64,000 bases of DNA from Gordonia sediminis (GTDB lineage Bacteria; Actinomycetota; Actinomycetes; Mycobacteriales; Mycobacteriaceae): positions 868,001-932,000 of the forward strand of contig RZUM01000002.1 in NCBI GenBank assembly GCA_004193205.1, read 5' to 3'. The notes beneath the pieces were generated by a model. That model saw nothing but the letters and a program-made list of their open reading frames with translations. It made no database searches and was not told where the DNA came from. Each line of letters opens with the position of its first letter. Positions within the stretch are counted from its first letter, which is position 1. Of this stretch, positions 57,508 to 64,000 are shown one piece after another. Made by a program: the position numbers and the translations under genes.

Positions 57508-58128
57508 TCAGACCGAGACAACGAGCATCGCGCCCAGTCCCATCATCACGGTCGCGACGAGGGCGTCGAGGATCTTCCAGGCTCGCGGGGTGGAGAACAA
57601 CGGCGCCAGACGCTTCGCCCCACCGCCCAGGGACGCGAACCACACGAGGCTCGCCACGCTCGCACCGATGGCGAAGGCCCACCGGGCGCTGCCGTGACTG
57701 TTCGCGATAGCTCCCATGGTCAGGACGGTGTCGAGGTAGACGTGCGGGTTGAGCCAGGTCAGCGCCAGCGTCATGGCGATGGCGGCCCACCGGCTGACGG
57801 TCGCCGCCTCGTCGGGATTGGCGACGATCGACTCGGTGCTCCGCAGGCATCGGCGGGCGGCGAGCAACCCCAGGACGATCACGTATCCGCCGCCGAGCAG
57901 TTTGGCTGCGGTCACCACACTCGGATGGGCGGCGACCACCGCGCCGAGTCCGGCGACCCCCGCGACGATGAGCACCATGTCGGAGACCGCGCACACCACG
58001 ACGACGGGCACGACGTGCGCACGAGCCAGACCCTGCCGCAAGACGAAGACATTCTGCGGGCCGATCGCAATGATCAGCCCGGCACCGGTCAGCAGACCGG
58101 CGAGCGCGGCAAAGACATAGGTCGTCAT
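57508..58128 (-). CDS. lysE: Basic amino acid exporter LysE/ArgO
   Basis: A 206-residue exporter with about six helices: GLLTGAGLIIAIGPQNVFVL (family signature near residue 10), ALTWLNPHVYLDTVLTMG and a final helix VMMGLGAMLVVSV. ATG 58128; upstream in-frame GTG/ATG starts overlap the control region. It exports excess lysine or arginine. Divergent from lysG across 81 bp, the classical arrangement. Confidence 0.9.
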   Translation of the reverse strand: MTTYVFAALAGLLTGAGLIIAIGPQNVFVLRQGLARAHVVPVVVVCAVSDMVLIVAGVAGLGAVVAAHPSVVTAAKLLGGGYVIVLGLLAARRCLRSTESIVANPDEAATVSRWAAIAMTLALTWLNPHVYLDTVLTMGAIANSHGSARWAFAIGASVASLVWFASLGGGAKRLAPLFSTPRAWKILDALVATVMMGLGAMLVVSV

Positions 58129-58209
58129 ACCGATGACGCTAGGTGCATGTTTACCCGACAATCCAGCGAATGTTTTTCATGAATCATAAGCAGTACTTAA
58201 GATAGCCGC

Positions 58210-59127
58210 GTGGAGATCAGCCAGGAGGGCCTGCAGACCCTGGCCGCGGTGCTACGTGAGGGCACTTTCGACGCCGCGGCCGCCGCGCTGCACATCACAC
58301 CCTCGGCAGTCAGCCAACGCATCAAGGCGCTGGAGAGCTCGGTCGGCCGCGTGGTGCTGCGCCGCACCAAACCCACCACGGCCACGCCCGACGGCGAGGT
58401 TCTCGTTCGTCTCGCCAAACAGTGGGAACTTCTGGCCTCCGAAGCCCGCAGTGAACTGCTGGGTGGCCAGACCGCGCAGGACACCGAGTCGCGGATTCAC
58501 GTCCCGATCGCCGCGAACGCGGACTCGCTGGCGACCTGGTTCCTACCGGTGTTGGCCCGCATGCACGCCGAACACCCGGTCGCGATCGAAGTGCTGCGCG
58601 ACGACGAGAGCCAGAACAGTCGATTCCTCCGCTCGGGTGAGGTGCTGGGCGCCATCACCTCCGACCCGCTCGGCATCCGCGGTTGTGCGATTCTCCCCCT
58701 CGGAGCGATGCGGTACATCCCGGTCGCGACGCCCGCGTTCGTCGAGAGGTGGTTGCCCGACGGACCGACGACCGAGGCGCTCTCCCGCGCCCCGATGGTG
58801 CTGTTCGACCGCAACGATTACCTCCAGCGCAACGTCTTGGCGGCCATCGCCGAACAACCGGTGTCCCCGCCCATCAGCTACATCCCCGCCTCCACCGAGT
58901 TCCACCGGGCGGTGGAACTCGGCATCGGCTGGGGTGCGGTCCCGCAGGTGCAGATCGCCGACGCCCTGCGCTCCGGCCGCGCGGTCCGGATCGTCGACCA
59001 TCACGTCGACGTCCCGCTGTTCTGGCAGTACTGGAAGCTCAGCTCACCGATCCTCGACGCGCTCACCGAACTCACCGTCGCGGCCGCCGCCGAACACCTC
59101 ACCCCGGCCGGGTCCGGGGTCAGGTGA
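58210..59127 (+). CDS. lysG: LysR-type activator LysG/ArgP
   Basis: A 305-residue LysR regulator. The HTH spans residues 5-60 (LAAVLREGTFDAAAAALHIT, PSAVSQRIKALESSVGRVVL). The ligand domain follows from about 90; FHRAVELGIGWGAVPQVQIA is conserved in ArgP/LysG. GTG 58210. Activates lysE when basic amino acids accumulate. Its 3' end overlaps the convergent MFS gene by 8 bp. Confidence 0.88.
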   Translation: MEISQEGLQTLAAVLREGTFDAAAAALHITPSAVSQRIKALESSVGRVVLRRTKPTTATPDGEVLVRLAKQWELLASEARSELLGGQTAQDTESRIHVPIAANADSLATWFLPVLARMHAEHPVAIEVLRDDESQNSRFLRSGEVLGAITSDPLGIRGCAILPLGAMRYIPVATPAFVERWLPDGPTTEALSRAPMVLFDRNDYLQRNVLAAIAEQPVSPPISYIPASTEFHRAVELGIGWGAVPQVQIADALRSGRAVRIVDHHVDVPLFWQYWKLSSPILDALTELTVAAAAEHLTPAGSGVR

Positions 59128-60430
59128 GCACAGGGTCGTCGCCGACGACGGTCACCTCCACCCGCAGCGGGTGCGCGACCTCGTCGCGCCACAGCCGCGC
59201 CGCGCCGTAGAAGCCGAACGCGACCGGCACCGGGAGGAGACCGGCGAGCACGAACGTGGACGTCAGACCGATCGCCTGACTGACCGGCGCGGCGATCGCC
59301 ATCGAGACCGGCATCAACGCGACGGAGACGAAGAAGTCCAGGCTCGCCACCCGCCCGAGCAACGCCGGTGGCACCCGACGCTGGAGCAGCGTGCCCCACA
59401 GCACCATCGGGCCGTCGAACAACACGCCCATCAAGAAGCCGGAGACGACGAACATCCAGGTCCGATCGGCGATCCCCATGATCACCAGCGGCAGGCTCGA
59501 GAATCCCCAGATCCCGAACATCAGCGATAGGTATCGCCGCGGCATCGGGATCGACGCGAACACCAGCGATGCCGATGCAGCCCCGATTCCGAAGGCCGCC
59601 AACACAAGTGAGTGATCCCCTGCATCGCCGCCGACGCGTTCCCGCAACGCGAACGGGATGAGGACATCGATCGGCCCCATCGTCGCGAGTACCAGCAGGC
59701 ACGCGAAGAACAGCGTCGCCCACAGCCACGGGGTGCGCCACAGGTAGGCGAAGCCCTCGGCGATGTCGGCGATGACCTCCCGGGCCCGGTGTCCGGTCGC
59801 CGCCGCGAGTTCGCGGCGCACAGCGACCGGTGCCATCGCCAGGTAGAACAACGCCGACGACGCGCTCGCGACGCCCGCCAGCACGATCGCCAAGCCCGGC
59901 GACGCGATCGAAATGACCCCGCCCGCGACCATCGGGCCCAACGCCTGGAAGATCACCGGGCGCAGGAAACCCTCGATCCCGTTGGCCGCCTGCAACTGTG
60001 CCTCCTCGACGATGCTCGGCAACAGCGCCGAATACGCCGGGTAGTACATGCCCATGGTGATACCGCCCAGCAACGCGGCCCCGATGAGCACAGGCAGTGA
60101 CAGGACTCCGAGGATGCCCGCCACCCCGACGACGGCGAACGCGGCGAGCTTGACGAGTTCGAGCCCGATCATGATGAACCGCTGCGACACCCGGTCGGCG
60201 AGCACACCGCCGGCCAGGGTGGATACCACCATGCCCAGCGCGGCGACACCGGCGACGGCCGACAGCTGGCCCGGACCGCCGCCCATCTCGATGACCTGCC
60301 ACACGGCGCCGACGGCCCACACGCCGTCGGCGAACATGGCCAGCACGAGCCCCGTCGCGAGCAGCCGGTATTGCCGCAGCGCAAACGGTTTCAACGCCGC
60401 GGGCACGCGGGTGTCGACCGTCGAGCTCAC
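59120..60430 (-). CDS. MFS transporter (EntS-like, MFS_3)
   Basis: A 436-residue 12-helix transporter: RQYRLLATGLVLAMFADGVW, LAGGVLADRVSQRFIM (loop 2-3) and GGITMGMYYPAYSALLPSIV, characteristic of the enterobactin-exporter-like group. GTG 60430 is the probable start, as the preceding codons are arginine-rich and not conserved-looking; the open frame extends to 60586. Substrate unknown. Confidence 0.84.
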   Translation of the reverse strand: MSSTVDTRVPAALKPFALRQYRLLATGLVLAMFADGVWAVGAVWQVIEMGGGPGQLSAVAGVAALGMVVSTLAGGVLADRVSQRFIMIGLELVKLAAFAVVGVAGILGVLSLPVLIGAALLGGITMGMYYPAYSALLPSIVEEAQLQAANGIEGFLRPVIFQALGPMVAGGVISIASPGLAIVLAGVASASSALFYLAMAPVAVRRELAAATGHRAREVIADIAEGFAYLWRTPWLWATLFFACLLVLATMGPIDVLIPFALRERVGGDAGDHSLVLAAFGIGAASASLVFASIPMPRRYLSLMFGIWGFSSLPLVIMGIADRTWMFVVSGFLMGVLFDGPMVLWGTLLQRRVPPALLGRVASLDFFVSVALMPVSMAIAAPVSQAIGLTSTFVLAGLLPVPVAFGFYGAARLWRDEVAHPLRVEVTVVGDDPVLT

Positions 60431-60483
60431 CCCGAAATGGTCGCCTGCCCGCGCCCACCCGAGCAACTGATTTTCTGTGCGTG

Positions 60484-60717
60484 CTATGCGATCTCCACCA
60501 GGTCGAACCGCGCATGCAATTCGGCCCAGGTCGCGCAGTGCCGCCCGCTCGCGATCCGATACAGGTTGCCCTCCACCGGAGTCCACCTTCGCATCAAATC
60601 GTCGCGCACCGCCGGACGATCGATCGGTTCGTCGTCACCGCTGATCTCGGCCACCAACCACACTCGCGGATGGTCGGATCTGTCCCCGTCGTGGTCGTCC
60701 CTGGAATCGTTCATCAC
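60484..60717 (-). CDS. Small conserved-looking hypothetical protein
   Basis: A 77-residue acidic protein: an Asp-rich N-terminus (MNDSRDDHDGD) followed by RVWLVAEISGDDEPIDRPAV and NLYRIASGRHCATWAELHAR. I do not recognise it. Codon composition is compatible with a real gene, it lies 53 bp upstream of the MFS start on the same strand, and no other gene overlaps it. The start could be ATG 60717 or 60714. Confidence 0.5.
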   Translation of the reverse strand: MMNDSRDDHDGDRSDHPRVWLVAEISGDDEPIDRPAVRDDLMRRWTPVEGNLYRIASGRHCATWAELHARFDLVEIA

Positions 60718-60854
60718 ATGAGCCTTTGCCGCTTGCCTTCGGAGCCTTCCGACGACGTTGGTGTCCTCGGTCGAATCCGTAGAGACAATTGTGCAGCGTG
60801 ATCCAGGTCACAGGCTGTCTCAATCTGGCACAGTCGCCGACCGACGCCTCGCGC

Positions 60855-61802
60855 TCACGCGGACTTCTTGGCTGCTGCCTTCTTGGCCGCCGCCTTCTTC
60901 GCCGGGGCCTGCTTCGCGGCGGCCTTCTTTGCGGGCGCCTTCCTGGCCGCAGCCTTCTTGGCGGGCGCCTTCGTGGCCGGCTCGGACTTCTCTTCGTCCG
61001 CACCGCCCGTGGACGACGACGAGCCGTCCCGGTCCTTCACCGAAGCACGCAGTGCGGCAAGTAGATCCGCGACCTCCGAGTCGGCGTCCTCGGACTCGGA
61101 GGTCTCGGTCTCCGGGAATGCTTCGGCCCCTTCGGCTTTCGCCTCCACCAGTTTGGCAAGTTCGATCTGGTAGGTGTCGGAGTACTCCGAGGGATCGAAG
61201 TCGGACGCCATCGTCTCGATCAGCGAGGCCGCCATCTCCAACTCCTGGGGACGGATCTCCGGCTCGTCGTCGAGGAAGCCGAATTCGGCGGCACGCACCT
61301 CGTCCGGCCACAGCAAGGTCTGCAAGGTCATCACCCCGTCGACGACCCGCAACGCCGCCAGCCGGGTCCGGCTGCGCAGGGTGAACATGGCGATGGCCAG
61401 GCGGTCGGTCTTCTGCAGCGCCTGGGCAAGCAACGCATACGCCTTCGGCGACTTCGACGCCGGTTCCAGGTAGTAGGGCTTGTCGAAGTAGATCGGGTCG
61501 ACCTGTTCGGTCGGCACGAACTGCAGGATCGAGATCTCCGGGCTCTTCTGCACCGGCAGACTCGCGAGATCGTCCTTGGTGAGGATCACCGTGTCGCCGG
61601 AATCGGTTTCGTAGGCATTGGCGATGTCGGCGTAGTCGACCTCGGTGTCGGTGCCTTCCCGTACGCGGCGATAGCGGATCCGGGTGCCGTCCTTCGAATC
61701 GACCTGAAATGACTTTCGGTCGTGGCTTTCCGTCGCCGAATACACCTTGACCGGTACGTTGACGAGGCCAAAGCTCAGATCGCCCTTCCAGATCGAGCGC
61801 AT
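60855..61802 (-). CDS. ku: Non-homologous end-joining protein Ku
   Basis: A 315-residue bacterial Ku: MRSIWKGDLSFGLVNVPVKV at the start, GTRIRYRRVREGTDTEVDYA and PYYLEPASKSPKAYALLAQA in the DNA-encircling core (1-260). The last about 45 residues are a Lys/Ala/Pro-rich tail made of PAKKAAA repeats, longer than in minimal Ku proteins. The homodimer binds double-strand ends and recruits LigD, which is encoded divergently 60 bp away. Frame open upstream, but ATG 61802 begins the conserved domain. Confidence 0.95.
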   Translation of the reverse strand: MRSIWKGDLSFGLVNVPVKVYSATESHDRKSFQVDSKDGTRIRYRRVREGTDTEVDYADIANAYETDSGDTVILTKDDLASLPVQKSPEISILQFVPTEQVDPIYFDKPYYLEPASKSPKAYALLAQALQKTDRLAIAMFTLRSRTRLAALRVVDGVMTLQTLLWPDEVRAAEFGFLDDEPEIRPQELEMAASLIETMASDFDPSEYSDTYQIELAKLVEAKAEGAEAFPETETSESEDADSEVADLLAALRASVKDRDGSSSSTGGADEEKSEPATKAPAKKAAARKAPAKKAAAKQAPAKKAAAKKAAAKKSA

Positions 61803-61862
61803 GGGCCCATTGTGCCATCCAGTTGGCCGAAAACCGACGACATGAGCGTGGACAATGGGGGC

Positions 61863-64000
61863 ATGGGTGGTGGTGAGAGCCTCGACGTCGACGGCCGGCG
61901 TATCGCCATCACCAACCTCGCAAAGGTCCTCTACCCTGCCACGGGCACCCGGAAGTTCGAGGTCATCGACTATTACACGCGCATCGCCGATGTGATGCTG
62001 CCGCATCTGGCGGGCCGGCCGATTACGCGGAAGCGGTGGCCGAACGGCGTCGAATCGGCGCCGTTCTTCGAAAAGGATCTCCCGGCCTCGGCGCCGGACT
62101 GGCTCGCCCGCTACGCCGAACAGCACAGCCAGCGCGTGATCACCTATCCGCTCGCCGGCTCCCGCGCCGATCTGGTGTGGTTCGCGCAGATGGCCGCTCT
62201 GGAGCTGCACACACCGCAGTGGCGGGTTCCGGACCCCGACGACGGGCCGCCGAAGGCGGACCGTCTCGTCCTCGATCTCGACCCGGGCCCGGATGTACCA
62301 CTCTCCCAATGCGCAGAGGTGGCCCTGATGATCCGGGACATGCTCGCCGGTGCGGGCCTGACCGCCTTCCCGGTCACCAGTGGCGGCAAGGGCATGCATC
62401 TCTACGCGCGCTTCTCACGTCCCGTCGCCCCCGACTCGGCGCGGACCGTCGCCAAACAGATCGCCACCAGCCTGGCCGCCACCCACCCCGACTCGATCAC
62501 CGCGACGATGACCAAGGCGGTGCGCGAGGGCAAGGTGTTCATCGACTGGAGTCAGAACAGCGGGTCGAAGACGACGCTGGCGCCCTATTCCCTACGCGGC
62601 CGGGAACAGCCGTGGGTTGCCGCCCCGCGCACCTGGTCAGAACTGACCGAACCGAACCTGCGGCAGTTGCTGTTCCACGAGGTCCTCGAGCGGGTCGACA
62701 CCGACGGCGACCCGCTCGCCGAGCTGGACCTGCCGCACGTTCCCTCCCCGATCCCTGAGGAGACCCGGAGCGCTAGCGGAGGGTCGTCACGAAGGGCCCC
62801 CGAAACAACCACCAATCCCGTTGTCAGCCTGGGTGAATACCGCCGCAAACGCGACGCCACCAAAACGCCGGAGCCGTTCGGCGACGAGGCGCATCGGGAA
62901 CGGAGCGAAACCGGCAGCGACGCACCGATCTTCGTGATCCAGGAACACCATGCCCGCCGATTGCACTACGACTTTCGACTCGAACGCGACGGGGTGCTCG
63001 TGTCCTGGGCAGTGCCGAAGAACCTGCCCGACGACCCGACCCAGAACCGCCTGGCGGTCCACACCGAGGATCACCCGATGGACTACGCCGACTTCGAAGG
63101 CGACATCCCCGCCGGCGAGTACGGCGGCGGCCATGTCGAGATCTGGGATAGCGGCACCTACGAGACGGAGAAGTGGCGCGACAACGAGGTCATCGTGCGG
63201 TTGCACGGTGACCGCATCCAGGGCCGCTACGCGCTGATCAAGACCGGCGACAAGAACTGGCTCGCCCATCTGATGACCGACGAGCCGCGGCCCATTCTGC
63301 CCGACAGCCTGCGCGACCCACGCCCGATGCTGGCCACCGACGAGTCCATCGAGAACCTCGACGGTCGTGATTGGGCCTTTGAGGGCAAGTGGGACGGGTA
63401 CCGAATCCTGGTGCGCTACATCGACGGCGACTTCCGGCTCACCTCCCGGTCGGGGATCGACATGACCGCCGACTTCCCCGGATTCCGTTCCGTCGCTGAC
63501 GATCTCGGGTTGATCGACGTCGTCCTCGACGGCGAGGTCGTCGCGCTCGATGCCGCCGGCCACACCAACTTCGCCCTGCTCGCCGCCCGCAACACCACCG
63601 ACGAGGACATACGGCTCAAGCTCTACCTGTTCGACATCCTCTATCTGAACGGGACGTCGCTGTTGCGGCGCCCCTGGTCGCAGCGCCGAGAGCTGCTCGA
63701 GGAACTCGCGCCCGCCTTTCGTCATTCGCCCCACGTGGAGATCCCGCCGCTACTCGAAGGTCCGGGCCGGGCGGCGCTGGAGCACAGCCGCGAACTCGGC
63801 TACGAGGGCGTCGTCGCCAAGCGCCGCTCGTCGACCTATCAACAGGGCCGCCGCACCACCACCTGGCTCAAACACAAGAACTGGAGCGACATCGAGGTGG
63901 TCATCGGCGGTTACCGGCCCGGTCGGGGCAATCGCGCAGACACCATCGGGTCGCTGCTGCTCGGACTGCCCGAGGAGACCGGGCTGCGGTATGTGGGCCG
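61863..64000 (+). CDS. ligD: ATP-dependent multifunctional DNA ligase LigD (3' end outside window)
   Basis: 712 codons are present. Domain order as in mycobacterial LigD: polymerase/primase (about 1-290; KRWPNGVESAPFFEKDLP, LVLDLDPGPDVPL metal Asp pair, TSGGKGMHLYARF), 3'-phosphoesterase (about 345-470; QEHHARRLHYDFRLERDG, PAGEYGGGHVEIWDSGTY) and ligase (from about 480; nucleotidyl Lys 509 in FEGKWDGYRILV, EGVVAKRRSSTY). Start ATG 61863. The OB-fold end of the ligase domain lies beyond base 64000. Acts with Ku in end joining. Confidence 0.95.
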   Translation, partial: MGGGESLDVDGRRIAITNLAKVLYPATGTRKFEVIDYYTRIADVMLPHLAGRPITRKRWPNGVESAPFFEKDLPASAPDWLARYAEQHSQRVITYPLAGSRADLVWFAQMAALELHTPQWRVPDPDDGPPKADRLVLDLDPGPDVPLSQCAEVALMIRDMLAGAGLTAFPVTSGGKGMHLYARFSRPVAPDSARTVAKQIATSLAATHPDSITATMTKAVREGKVFIDWSQNSGSKTTLAPYSLRGREQPWVAAPRTWSELTEPNLRQLLFHEVLERVDTDGDPLAELDLPHVPSPIPEETRSASGGSSRRAPETTTNPVVSLGEYRRKRDATKTPEPFGDEAHRERSETGSDAPIFVIQEHHARRLHYDFRLERDGVLVSWAVPKNLPDDPTQNRLAVHTEDHPMDYADFEGDIPAGEYGGGHVEIWDSGTYETEKWRDNEVIVRLHGDRIQGRYALIKTGDKNWLAHLMTDEPRPILPDSLRDPRPMLATDESIENLDGRDWAFEGKWDGYRILVRYIDGDFRLTSRSGIDMTADFPGFRSVADDLGLIDVVLDGEVVALDAAGHTNFALLAARNTTDEDIRLKLYLFDILYLNGTSLLRRPWSQRRELLEELAPAFRHSPHVEIPPLLEGPGRAALEHSRELGYEGVVAKRRSSTYQQGRRTTTWLKHKNWSDIEVVIGGYRPGRGNRADTIGSLLLGLPEETGLRYVG

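Noticed and set aside
1-64000. tRNA, rRNA, riboswitch, prophage, transposase or integrase
   Set aside because: I looked for such signatures in the intergenic regions and reading frames and found none that I could support.

Overview
The window is high-GC actinobacterial DNA. The gene content points to a mycolic-acid-containing member of the Mycobacteriales, and Gordonia or a close relative is my best guess: an adjacent pair of MspA-type porins, SigG, a Ku/LigD pair with mycobacterial domain order, FadAB, an MmpL exporter and a lysE/lysG pair. The genus is inferred from gene content only.

Layout. 1-1880: 5' part of fadB and complete fadA. 2010-3182: a regulator made of two fused TetR units. 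3.3-37.5 kb: a large catabolic supercluster. It holds (a) an acyl-CoA dehydrogenase, a TetR and a decayed alpha/beta hydrolase (3482-6065); (b) a 13-gene minus-strand operon (18883 down to 6109) with one ABC permease, one ATPase, three different lipoprotein binding proteins, three SDRs, three SnoaL-like proteins, an Old-Yellow-Enzyme-type reductase and a hydrolase; (c) two more SnoaL-like genes (19068-19810); (d) a 13-gene plus-strand operon (19917-32380) with crotonase, DUF35 plus thiolase, two acyl-CoA dehydrogenases flanking an APH-type kinase, two SDRs, an acyl-CoA ligase, EthD, an MBL-fold hydrolase and two MDR/ADH oxidoreductases; (e) an orphan RHH antitoxin; (f) a FAD reductase and aldehyde dehydrogenase (34068 and 35656, minus strand); (g) an SDR remnant and an MFS transporter.

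Five promoters in this region have the same architecture, TTGAC(A/T/G)-17 bp-hexamer followed or overlapped by a 14-bp site of the form AA(C/G)TGA-NN-TCA(C/G)TT (one of them degenerate). A sixth, weaker site precedes the SnoaL pair. They therefore look like one TetR-type regulon. The enzyme set (MBL or alpha/beta hydrolase, CoA ligase, APH kinase plus ACAD, crotonase, thiolase/DUF35) fits uptake and beta-oxidation of a substrate that gives 4-hydroxyacyl-CoA intermediates, for example a lactone or an oxygenated alicyclic compound. The substrate cannot be read from sequence.

37.5-64 kb is mostly housekeeping and accessory: the porin pair, a class III adenylate cyclase, a mop-modABC molybdate locus with a palindromic operator, a DrrAB-type exporter, an intergenic repeat array, a ROK regulator, sigG, a VOC protein, a histidine phosphatase, a second ACAD-APH kinase cluster under its own TetR, an MpaB-type oxygenase, MmpL, lysE/lysG, an MFS exporter, and divergent ku/ligD (ligD runs off the end).
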